Source: Stutzerimonas xanthomarina (GTDB lineage Bacteria > Pseudomonadota > Gammaproteobacteria > Pseudomonadales > Pseudomonadaceae). Taken from it: DNA of 64,000 nt. Below the pieces are notes generated by a model. It was given only the letters and a program-made list of their open reading frames with translations. It made no database searches and was not told the DNA's origin. Position 1 is the first letter of the stretch, and the number at the start of each line of letters is the position of its first letter. The translations under genes and the position numbers were made by a program. This document shows, in pieces, positions 44,803 to 52,705 of the stretch. Location: NCBI RefSeq assembly GCF_003935375.1, contig NZ_RHQM01000020.1, forward strand, positions 37,866 to 101,865, in the 5' to 3' direction.

Positions 44803-46865
44803 GCGTGCGCTCCAGCGGGGAAGAGGCCGGCTTCGGGTGGCGGGCCTCCCGGTGCGGCACGCACGCTGGCCGATGCGTCGGCGAAAAGCGCCAGTCGCAA
44901 GCCGTGCACCACCTGCGCCGCCTGGTGTGCGCTGGGCGAAGCATCGCGCTGCAGATCCTGCAATGCGGCCTCGAGGGTGTCGCGTAACGGCTCTAGTGTC
45001 GGCAGTTGGCTACGCGCGGTGGCGCACGCAAGGAAATGCGCGCGGATCATGCCCAGCACCGGCTCCAGCTTCTGCTCGATGGCGGGTGCCGGCCGCAGTT
45101 CACGCAGTTCCAGCAGGCGAAAACCGACGCGCAGCTCGCGCGTGGCGTCGTTCAGCGCCAGGCGATCGTCATCCAGCTGAGCCAGGCGTGGCAGCAGCTG
45201 GGCGATACGGTCGATGAAACTCGAGGCATCATCGGCTTCGTTGCGCCAACGTCGCAGGTCTGCCAGCGCCGCCAGGCTCAGCCAGCCGTGGCGTACCAAT
45301 CGCCGCGCAGCCCAGAGCGTACCGAACGGCCGGGTCAGGCGAGCCCAGACGAAGGCGAAGAGCACGCCCAGCGCAGTGGACAGCGCGATGTCGGCAAACA
45401 GCTGGAAATCGGCGCGGTAGCTGTCCTGAAGGGTGATGTTGGAGATCGTCTGCACCGCAATCACGATCACTGTCCCGGCGTGTTGCGGTCGACCGGCGAG
45501 GGTGCCGAGCAACAGCAGCGGCACGGCGAGCAGGATGGCCAGGCTGCCGAAATCGTGCACGTTGGGCATCAACGCGAAGAGGTAGACGCCGGCGGCCGTG
45601 GAGGAGATCAGCGTGGCGACCAGAAACGACTTGATGAACGGCGCCGGATTGTCCTGACTGGCGAAGAAACAGCCTGCCACCGCGGCGATGAACACGCCGC
45701 TATAGCCGTGCTCCCAACCGGAAACGAACCACAGCATGCTCAGGCAGAACACCGACAGCGCTACCGAAGCCGCGGTGAATGCCAGTAGGCCGTAGTCATA
45801 GTGGCGTGGCCCGCCGACCAGTTGCTGTACGTGATAGCGCAGCGCCGGCGCCGCCTCGGGATGGCCCTCATGGAACTGCTGGTAGAGGTCGAGGCAGTCC
45901 TGCCACAGGTCGATCAACGCGCGTAGCTGGCGCAGGCCGCTGTCGATCGCCAGGGCATGCGCCGGGTGGCTGTCGCCCAGCCAGGCTGCCAGCTGCAGGC
46001 TGCGTTCGCGCAGATGCTCGCCGTGCCCAGCCTCGGCATCGGACTGAATCCAGCGATCCACCTGCTGCAGGTAATCCACCAGTTCCGGCAGCAAGCCCTG
46101 TAGCTCAGCCTGAAGCCGGTGCAGCGAGTCCGCGGTGGAGATCAGCTGCGGCATCAACATCGCCATCCGCGCGCGAAATTCGCGAGCATGAACGGTGGAG
46201 AGATGACTGCCGCTGTCGTGGCTCAGATGGCTGATCATTGCATCCAACCCCATCACATCCACCAGCAGCGCATTCAGCGCACGCTGGTCGGCTTCGCCCA
46301 GGTGCTGGGTATTGAGCATCCGACTGACGGCACCGCGCCCATCTCGCAACAGCAGGTGCATCTTCGCCGCGAGAGTCGGCGCGATGCGGCTGGGAAACAG
46401 CACGGCGTTCACCACGCTGGCGCAGACGATACCGAGCAGAATTTCCTCGGAACGCGCTAGGGCGACATCGAAGATGGTCGCTGGGTGATTGACCTCGGCG
46501 AGACTGATCAGCGGCACCGTATAGGCGGCGAGTAGAAAGATGTAGCTGCGTGGCGAGCGGTCCAGCAATGAGAGAAAGAGCAGGGCGCCAATCCACAACG
46601 AGATCGCCAGGCTCAGCATCACCGGTTGCTGAGCGAACGTTGGCAGAAGCACGACCGATGCGGCTGCACCGAGCAGCGTACCCAGCGCGCGATAGATCGC
46701 CTTCGAACGTGTCGCCCCGGACAACGGATGCGACACGACGTAAACCGAGGCCATGGCCCAGTAAGGGTTTTCCAGCGGTATCGCCAGAGCGATGTACAGC
46801 GCAAGCAGGGCGGCAATCAGCGCCTTGGCCGAAAACAGCCATTCGCGCCAGGTTGGCATATTCAT
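44799..46865 (-). CDS. FUSC/AaeB-type inner membrane efflux transporter
   Basis: About 688 residues in two halves, each with about six membrane helices (about 10-160 and 360-500) followed by a cytoplasmic helical region, as in AaeB and the fusaric-acid-resistance family. AaeB of E. coli exports p-hydroxybenzoate and related aromatic acids. ATG 46865 was chosen as the first Met before WREWLFSAKALIAALLALYIALAIPLENPYWAMASVYVVS; the reading frame runs further up to 46928 but without a ribosome site. First gene of the efflux operon, divergent from a PobR-like AraC gene. Confidence 0.88.
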   Translation of the reverse strand: MNMPTWREWLFSAKALIAALLALYIALAIPLENPYWAMASVYVVSHPLSGATRSKAIYRALGTLLGAAASVVLLPTFAQQPVMLSLAISLWIGALLFLSLLDRSPRSYIFLLAAYTVPLISLAEVNHPATIFDVALARSEEILLGIVCASVVNAVLFPSRIAPTLAAKMHLLLRDGRGAVSRMLNTQHLGEADQRALNALLVDVMGLDAMISHLSHDSGSHLSTVHAREFRARMAMLMPQLISTADSLHRLQAELQGLLPELVDYLQQVDRWIQSDAEAGHGEHLRERSLQLAAWLGDSHPAHALAIDSGLRQLRALIDLWQDCLDLYQQFHEGHPEAAPALRYHVQQLVGGPRHYDYGLLAFTAASVALSVFCLSMLWFVSGWEHGYSGVFIAAVAGCFFASQDNPAPFIKSFLVATLISSTAAGVYLFALMPNVHDFGSLAILLAVPLLLLGTLAGRPQHAGTVIVIAVQTISNITLQDSYRADFQLFADIALSTALGVLFAFVWARLTRPFGTLWAARRLVRHGWLSLAALADLRRWRNEADDASSFIDRIAQLLPRLAQLDDDRLALNDATRELRVGFRLLELRELRPAPAIEQKLEPVLGMIRAHFLACATARSQLPTLEPLRDTLEAALQDLQRDASPSAHQAAQVVHGLRLALFADASASVRAAPGGPPPEAGLFPAGAHA

Positions 46866-46943
46866 AGAGTTCGTTTTTTGGGGCGTGGGCCAGAGGCGGG
46901 AGAGGGCGCGGCCGTCACGCTGCAACACAGATGGTTACATTTA

Positions 46944-46956
46944 ACGTCAAAGACGT
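46944..46956. promoter_or_regulatory. Palindrome in the divergent efflux/AraC promoter region
   Basis: ACGTC-AAA-GACGT is a perfect inverted repeat in the 164-base gap between the divergent AaeB-like and AraC-type genes. It is a candidate operator. AraC proteins usually use direct repeats, so the binding protein is open. Confidence 0.35.
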
Positions 46957-47029
46957 ATGACAGACTGAACAACCACTAGGACGATTAGTGCATTTTTTCG
47001 CGCGGGATACGGCACCACGGCAGGAATTC

Positions 47030-47965
47030 ATGAGCAAACGCATTCCCAACTACGCCTTGTACGGCCAGGCTGCATTGCCCGTATGGCAGGACCTGTTGCA
47101 TCTGGAATGGATCAACGAACGCGGCGACATGCATCAGCGCGAAATCAAGCCGCATCAGCATGACTCACTGTTGCAGATCGTCTATGTACGAAGTGGCGAG
47201 GGCGAAGTTTCCCTGGAGAACAGCCGCATGGGCTTCCGTGCGCCGTGCCTGATCCTGCTGCCGCAGCGCACCGTGCATGCCTTTCGCTACAGTCCCGAAA
47301 CCGACGGGCCGGTCATCACGGCAGCACAGCGACCGCTGGAGTCGATGGCGCGGATTTTGTCCAGCGACCTGCTGGCCTTGATGCAACGCCCGGCAGTGGT
47401 GCCGCTGCCGTGGGATGCAGACGGCGAAGAGCCGATATGGCCGCTGATCCAGCTGATCCAGGCGGAAGCGCACAGTCAGGAACGCGGCAATGTCGCCGCG
47501 GGGCACGCATTGTTGCTCGCGTTACTCGTACATGTCGTCCGGCTGAAACAGCCAGTGCCGATAGCTCGCCCAGCCAATGGCAGGCGGTCCCAGCTGCTGA
47601 TTCAGTTTCGCGAGTTGGTCGACACGCATTTCAGACAGCATTGGCCGCTTGGTCTGTACGCCGAAGCGCTGGGAATCACTCCAGCCACACTGGGCCGAGC
47701 CACCCGCGAAGGTCTGGGGGAATCACCGACTGCGATCATCAACGAGCGAGTCGTTCGCGAAGCACAACGTCAGCTGGCGTATACCACGCTCGACATCCAG
47801 CAGATCGCCCGCGACCTGGGGTTCGACGACGCGGCATACTTCAGCCGTTTCTTTCGCAAGCAGACCGGACTCAAACCCAGCGAATTTCGCTCGGCGTTTC
47901 GGAATGCGGAAACTAATCAGCCGAACAGCCAGCATACGCAGGCAAAGGATTCACCTGAGAGCTGA
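47030..47965 (+). CDS. AraC-family regulator, PobR-like
   Basis: About 311 residues. N-terminal cupin-type sensing part (IPNYALYGQAALPVWQDLLHLEWI, DSLLQIVYVRSGEGEV) and a C-terminal AraC DNA-binding domain (LYAEALGITPATLGRATREGLGESPTAIINERVVREAQRQLAYT; IARDLGFDDAAYFSRFFRKQTGLKPSEFR). PobR relatives respond to p-hydroxybenzoate. The divergent pump resembles AaeB, which exports that compound, so it likely controls the pump. ATG 47030 has AGGAA upstream; the earlier in-frame GTG at 46988 has none. A transposon end lies 29 bases after the stop. Confidence 0.85.
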   Translation: MSKRIPNYALYGQAALPVWQDLLHLEWINERGDMHQREIKPHQHDSLLQIVYVRSGEGEVSLENSRMGFRAPCLILLPQRTVHAFRYSPETDGPVITAAQRPLESMARILSSDLLALMQRPAVVPLPWDADGEEPIWPLIQLIQAEAHSQERGNVAAGHALLLALLVHVVRLKQPVPIARPANGRRSQLLIQFRELVDTHFRQHWPLGLYAEALGITPATLGRATREGLGESPTAIINERVVREAQRQLAYTTLDIQQIARDLGFDDAAYFSRFFRKQTGLKPSEFRSAFRNAETNQPNSQHTQAKDSPES

Positions 47966-47994
47966 AGCGCTTTGGAGATATCGAGGCGAAAAGC

Positions 47995-48100
47995 TGTGAG
48001 TGTCCAATAAAGATTTTCCTCCGGTAACTCATTGATACTAAAGGGGAAAGCCAAAATGTTTCATTAATGATTATAAAAAAAACAGGATTTCCGCCTGAAT
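47995..48100. repeat. Transposon outer end with possible transposase-binding repeats
   Basis: The end reads TGTGAGTGTCCAATAAAG, close to the Tn7 terminus TGTGGGCGGACAATAAAG. Two related stretches, from 48011 (AGATTTTCCTCCGGTAACTC) and from 48084 (AGGATTTCCGCCTGAATTCT), may be repeated TniA sites. AAAGC at 47990-47994 would be one copy of a 5-bp target duplication. Confidence 0.65.
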
Positions 48101-48164
48101 TCTAACTTTTAGTGAACTACGCTGATCCTAGGCACAGCTCTACCGTAAGGTCAGGAGGCAGTCG

Positions 48165-49958
48165 ATGGAAACCAGTCTCGAAGTAGGACTAATGGTTATC
48201 GCTAGAGGTAAACTGGCCTTCATAACAAAGGTACTTCCTAACGCTCAGTTTGAAGTACTAAATAAAAAAGATAGGCTGAGTTGTGTCGTAGCCATCGATG
48301 AAATTGAGCCAATCGATACTATTAACAGTACTGATCGGCCGCCTTCGCAGTTGACAGGTCAGCTGGTGCGTGAATTTAACGCAGCCGCAGTAGATTCAGA
48401 GCTTGCGAGTGTCAGGTTTCAAATAATAAAAAAGTATCGAGAAAATAAAATTACAGTAGCCCAAGCTGCTGCAGAGCTAAAGGTAAGCCCCCCTAGAATA
48501 TATCAGTTAGCCAAAAAATTTGACGAGAGCATCGGGGTGATCTCCGTGCTATCAGCAAAAAAAGGGAGAAAAGTCGGATCAGTAGCTTCAAGCGATTTAA
48601 TGGAAGGTTACATAAAGCAATGTATAAAAAAACATTTTAAAGGCAAAAAAGCTTCAGCCCGTAAGGTGTATCGGGAGCTGCAACAGCTATGCTTCGATAA
48701 GTCAATAGAGCCTCCTAGCTTTAGTACAGTTCGGCGTAGAATACTTTCATTGAGTCCCTTCGAGAAAGCTAAAGCAGTCCATGGCGCGGAATATGCAAGG
48801 GATACACTGGGGTTGAAATCTGGAAAAACTTCGGTCGATCGCCCGCTGCAAAGAGTACAAATAGACCACACTCTTGTAGATGTGTTTGTAATTGATGAGG
48901 TGACAGGCAAAGAACCGATACGCCCTTGGCTAACGATGGTGATAGACACTTATACTCGCGTTATTCTCGGGTTCTACTTGTCTCTCGATGCACCATCCGC
49001 AATCGCCATCGCCGCGTCTTTGACCATGGCGTGCATTCCTAAAACCGACTATCTTAAGTTAATCGGGGTAGAATCGGTTTCGTATCCTTTTTATGGTAAA
49101 CCCGAGCTAGTTCACGTAGACAATGCCGCAGAATTTAGAAGCCCGAAATTCGTAAAGGCACTTTCCATTAACAATATTAAAGTCGAGTGGCGTCCTATCG
49201 GAAAAAAGCACTGGGGTGGGATTGTCGAGAGACTGATAGGCACGTTTATGGGAATGGTTCATTTTTTACCTGGTACAACTTATTCCAATACGCAGCAGAG
49301 AAAAGGTACGCCAGCAGATAAAGATGCGGCCTTAACATTTCCACGCCTACTCAACTGGTTCACTTTGCAGGTGGAGCAGTATCACAATACAGAGCATAAC
49401 GGCCTAAAGAGAAGGTCACCCGCAAATATTTGGTATGAATCTTTAAAAGATGATTCTGGCAGGTTGCGATACCCCCCAATAATCAATGATGTATTTAAAT
49501 TTCGTCTATCATTCATGCCTGAAGTGAGCAGATCAATCACCAGTCGGGGGATACAATTCAATCGCCAATATTACTCGTCCCCAGCATTGTCTGTGTATGT
49601 AGGGCGAAGAAAGGTACCTATCAAATACGACCCTTACAGAATGAAAAAAATATGGGCTTATCTAGATGGTGAATTTGTGGAGGCAACATACGATATAACC
49701 AAGCCTGACATGACCCTGGATGAGCTTAATCAGTTTGACAGATATCATCCAGAGCCTTGGCTTTCGACTGAAAAAAGTTTTCAAATAAAGAAAGAAGCCG
49801 ATAAAATTATAAAGGCAAGCCTAAAGCAACAGAGAAAAAAAAGAGCCTATAGTCTTGCTAATCAGATGTTTTTACCGCCTGCAGTCCAGTTAGAGCAAGA
49901 CGAAACAAATTCAATGCAAGAAGATTTTATCCCTCGTCCATTTAAAGTTGAGGAATGA
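48165..49958 (+). CDS. tniA: TniA/TnsB-type DDE transposase
   Basis: 597 residues. A helix-turn-helix region (about 83-125, ENKITVAQAAAELKVSPPRIYQLAKKF) is followed by the retroviral-integrase-type core with D234 in VQIDHTLVDVF, D319 in LVHVDNAAEF and E355 in GGIVERLIGTF, giving a textbook 35-residue spacing between the last two. A Mu-type C-terminal beta domain follows (about 465-530). It cuts and joins the transposon 3' ends. AGGAGG lies 6 bases before ATG 48165. A+T-rich unlike the flank. It overlaps tniB by 4 bases. Confidence 0.93.
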   Translation: METSLEVGLMVIARGKLAFITKVLPNAQFEVLNKKDRLSCVVAIDEIEPIDTINSTDRPPSQLTGQLVREFNAAAVDSELASVRFQIIKKYRENKITVAQAAAELKVSPPRIYQLAKKFDESIGVISVLSAKKGRKVGSVASSDLMEGYIKQCIKKHFKGKKASARKVYRELQQLCFDKSIEPPSFSTVRRRILSLSPFEKAKAVHGAEYARDTLGLKSGKTSVDRPLQRVQIDHTLVDVFVIDEVTGKEPIRPWLTMVIDTYTRVILGFYLSLDAPSAIAIAASLTMACIPKTDYLKLIGVESVSYPFYGKPELVHVDNAAEFRSPKFVKALSINNIKVEWRPIGKKHWGGIVERLIGTFMGMVHFLPGTTYSNTQQRKGTPADKDAALTFPRLLNWFTLQVEQYHNTEHNGLKRRSPANIWYESLKDDSGRLRYPPIINDVFKFRLSFMPEVSRSITSRGIQFNRQYYSSPALSVYVGRRKVPIKYDPYRMKKIWAYLDGEFVEATYDITKPDMTLDELNQFDRYHPEPWLSTEKSFQIKKEADKIIKASLKQQRKKRAYSLANQMFLPPAVQLEQDETNSMQEDFIPRPFKVEE

Positions 49959-50815
49959 ATTTGGAAGACTCATACCACTATCTCGGGACTCGCGGATTGA
50001 AGTATGTGTCTGCCTCGACAAACACACGGATAAAAATTATTACCCGCGATATATGGATAGACTGCATCCGTTTCGAACACATCATCAGAGCAGTCGAAAA
50101 TATTTTGAAGGCATCCGGCACTGTACCGGCGCCCTGCATGCTTGTGTGCGGAGAGGGAGGAAGCGGAAAGACGACTTTGATAAAGAAGATAGTTCGGGCG
50201 TCAGAGGATTGGAACTCAGGTGTAAGATCCATGTCGCTTATCGATAATTTAGGTGGATTGAGGTTTAACGAACTTGTTATGCACGCGATGGGGGTGCCTA
50301 TATCCTTTGGACGAGCATCAAGAGCGATTATTCCGTCAGATGTGGAAAAATATGTGCAGCAACAGCAGATTAAGTGTTTGATCATAGATGAGATGCAGGC
50401 TTCTCTAATCAATACCAAAGCTGAACAGCTTAAGCATTTGAATATTTTAAAGGCATTATCGAACGAGCCATATTGTCTATCGGTAGTTGCATTCGGCACA
50501 GCAGAGGCTAAAAGTGCGCTTAGCTACGATCAACAGTTAGCCAGAAGGTATGACCTTTTCGATTTAAGTAAGTGGACGCTCGGAGATGAGTTTAGGAACT
50601 TTCTAGCAACTTGGGAGCAAAGTCTTCCATTGCGGAAAGAGTCCAAGCTATATAGAGACGAAATTGCAAGGCTTATATTAGAGCTAACAGGCGGGACGAT
50701 GGATTATGTCGTCAAGAGTCTTAAATGGGCTGCTATATTAGCGGTTAAGAGTGGAGAGGAACAGATAACACCCGAGATATTAACCAAAGCATATTCTTCA
50801 AAATGGGGGTTCTGA
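49955..50815 (+). CDS. tniB: TniB/TnsC-type AAA+ ATPase
   Basis: 286 residues. Transposition regulator that oligomerises on target DNA and activates the transposase. Walker A is GEGGSGKTT (66-74) and Walker B is CLIIDEM (D145, E146), with a sensor region around SVVAFGTAEAK and an arginine-rich LARRYDLFDL segment. Length and motifs fit TniB/TnsC. ATG 49955 overlaps the tniA stop as ATGA. Confidence 0.92.
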   Translation: MNLEDSYHYLGTRGLKYVSASTNTRIKIITRDIWIDCIRFEHIIRAVENILKASGTVPAPCMLVCGEGGSGKTTLIKKIVRASEDWNSGVRSMSLIDNLGGLRFNELVMHAMGVPISFGRASRAIIPSDVEKYVQQQQIKCLIIDEMQASLINTKAEQLKHLNILKALSNEPYCLSVVAFGTAEAKSALSYDQQLARRYDLFDLSKWTLGDEFRNFLATWEQSLPLRKESKLYRDEIARLILELTGGTMDYVVKSLKWAAILAVKSGEEQITPEILTKAYSSKWGF

Positions 50816-50891
50816 TTTTTATTGTTAGATCGATGTGTTGGGTTTTATTTCAACTACAGTCTCCCATCTGTGTTGTGATTTGGATCTTTCC

Positions 50892-52034
50892 ATGAAAATA
50901 AAGACATTGCCAAGGGCTCACAGCGATGAAACCTTTACCTCATGGATATACCGGTGCGCAGTCAATAGAAAATGCATTCAAGTTACCTTACATGATGTTG
51001 AAGAATATGTTGATCAGTGGCGTGTAGGAACTGAAGTCATCGACGTAGATTTCGATCTCGATACCGCCTTGTTCACCAAACTTTGTAATAGCATAGGTTT
51101 AGATCTAAGCTGTACGATCCCATTCTTTTTGTTGCCCAGCGACACGCTTTCGCTATCGTATTGGTTTAGATACGCATACTGTGCTGAATGCATTAACTCA
51201 GATGTAATAGTTTATGGATTTCCGTATTGGCGAAAGGAGTGGTGTTATGTCGACTGTCCATGCTGCCTGCTGCACGGGAAGCTGCTATCAATATTGAATG
51301 ATGATAGTCATACAGACGTGCACAAGCCATGGCGAGCTTTTGCCAATAACAAAGTTAGCTTGATAGATAGTAGTTACCGTGGATCTGCTAACAAATATCG
51401 TCAGCCCATACTCCCTCTGCGAGACAATTATGCATGCCGAGTGCAGCATTTCCTGTGTTCTGCCAGGCGCAGCAAAAGTGTTTATGTTCCTCGCTCTGGT
51501 TGTCATGTAAGTGCAGAAAATGTATTGCAATGCAGTAATATTTTACTTTCTACATTTTTGTCTGTACGCACAGAAAGGTGGCTCGGGGGTATTGCGCGTC
51601 AACTGGTGACAGATATACCTGACAAGATTTATCACCGCCCCTATAGTAAAAAATCTCGCATGCTACTAGGCGTGGAAGAAGCTATTCCCTATATACGGCT
51701 TGTCGCAATTTTGTTGGTTGGGTGGGTTTTTGGAATAATAAGCGATAATGAGTTATCTAGAATTAAAGGCTACGCTGAGCGGGAATATTACTGGATGCCC
51801 GATTCGATAAAAGAACTTGGCTACCTAGCAGCGTCGTTTGGTAATGAAAAGGAGTTTATTTGGTATGTTAATTTATTCAGACCACTTTCACTAGACTTGA
51901 AAAAAGGATTGGTACCGTTTTTTATCGGGGTCAATGTAAGATATGAAAAGGACATGGAGTCAGTCTTAGGCTATCAGAAGTGTGCGTTTGGTGTCGAATC
52001 AAGAGATGAGCAAATTTTGCGGTGGTTAGACTGA
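50892..52034 (+). CDS. tniQ: TniQ/TnsD-type target-selection protein
   Basis: About 380 residues. The N-terminal TniQ domain (TLPRAHSDETFTSWIYRCAVNR) is followed by a zinc finger with C97, C100, C122, C125 and H128. TniQ proteins choose the insertion site and recruit TniB. The length lies between the short TniQ used with CRISPR effectors and the long TnsD, leaving about 200 C-terminal residues that could bind a specific site. ATG 50892 is preferred to GTG 50835; the ribosome site is weak. The 76-base gap after tniB may hold its own promoter. Confidence 0.85.
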   Translation: MKIKTLPRAHSDETFTSWIYRCAVNRKCIQVTLHDVEEYVDQWRVGTEVIDVDFDLDTALFTKLCNSIGLDLSCTIPFFLLPSDTLSLSYWFRYAYCAECINSDVIVYGFPYWRKEWCYVDCPCCLLHGKLLSILNDDSHTDVHKPWRAFANNKVSLIDSSYRGSANKYRQPILPLRDNYACRVQHFLCSARRSKSVYVPRSGCHVSAENVLQCSNILLSTFLSVRTERWLGGIARQLVTDIPDKIYHRPYSKKSRMLLGVEEAIPYIRLVAILLVGWVFGIISDNELSRIKGYAEREYYWMPDSIKELGYLAASFGNEKEFIWYVNLFRPLSLDLKKGLVPFFIGVNVRYEKDMESVLGYQKCAFGVESRDEQILRWLD

Positions 52035-52537
52035 GAGTCTTGCTCAGAAGACAGAAAGGGCACATCAGACCTTTCTTCTAACTCGCTGACCAACTGGCCA
52101 CGGCTATCAGTCTGTTTAGCTAATCAGCTAAAAGATTTTTTCCAAAATGCTTCAACTTTTTGTTCTCCCTAGGTGAAGGGGCCCCAATCCGCCCATATTC
52201 TTTGGGCTTGCAGGACTTGAGATCGGCGCTGCAATAGTCAAAGCGTCCCCTAAACTAAACTCAGCCTTTTAGCTCATCTCGCCCAGGCTTGAGGGGCAGA
52301 TCTGTATCCACCAGCTGCAGCGCATTCACGCAGGAATCGCCCGGCCGTTGCCATGTAGGCGTCGCTCTTCGTGCAACCGTTCCGAGCATTTGCCCATATC
52401 ACGGGCAGGTAGACCCTGTGTATAGCGCTAGGTAGAAACGGCTCTGGTCAAAAAGAAAACTCGTCTCCAACAATCCGCTAGAGTCCTTGGTTAACTCTGA
52501 CTAACCTTGCTTCCACCAACCAACAGAGGAACGCAAT
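52035..52537. other. Boundary between transposition genes and cargo
   Basis: About 500 bases. The first 110 carry the tniQ terminators. From about 52150 on, base composition rises towards that of the cargo. I see no open frame with a ribosome site and no copy of the outer transposon end. Confidence 0.5.
52115..52141 (+). terminator. Rho-independent terminator after tniQ
   Basis: TTTAGCT-AATC-AGCTAAA forms a 7-bp stem and is followed by AGATTTTTT. A weaker hairpin (AGAAAGG/CCTTTCT at 52053-52076) precedes it. Together they separate the transposition genes from the cargo. Confidence 0.7.
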
Positions 52538-52681
52538 ATGTCAGGCAGAAACAAGACCCAGCAGCAGAACAATCATCACTCCAACCAGCTCAACCGCAAT
52601 CAGGGCACAAGTGGTAGCAACCAGGCAAACTCGAAAGCTAACGGAAATCGCGGCAAGCAACTGAATCCTAATCAGAGATAA
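52538..52681 (+). CDS. 47-residue Gln/Asn-rich small protein
   Basis: Hydrophilic protein starting MSGRNKTQQQNNHHSNQLN and ending GKQLNPNQR, rich in N, Q, G, S and K and probably disordered. An AGAGGA site lies 7 bases before ATG 52538. I recognise the pattern as that of short hypothetical proteins widespread in Pseudomonas, which makes it likely to be real and of Pseudomonas origin, unlike the A+T-rich tni genes. Function unknown. The next gene starts 24 bases later on the same strand. Confidence 0.65.
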   Translation: MSGRNKTQQQNNHHSNQLNRNQGTSGSNQANSKANGNRGKQLNPNQR

Positions 52682-52705
52682 ACTCGGATAAGCAGGGACG
52701 CTTTT

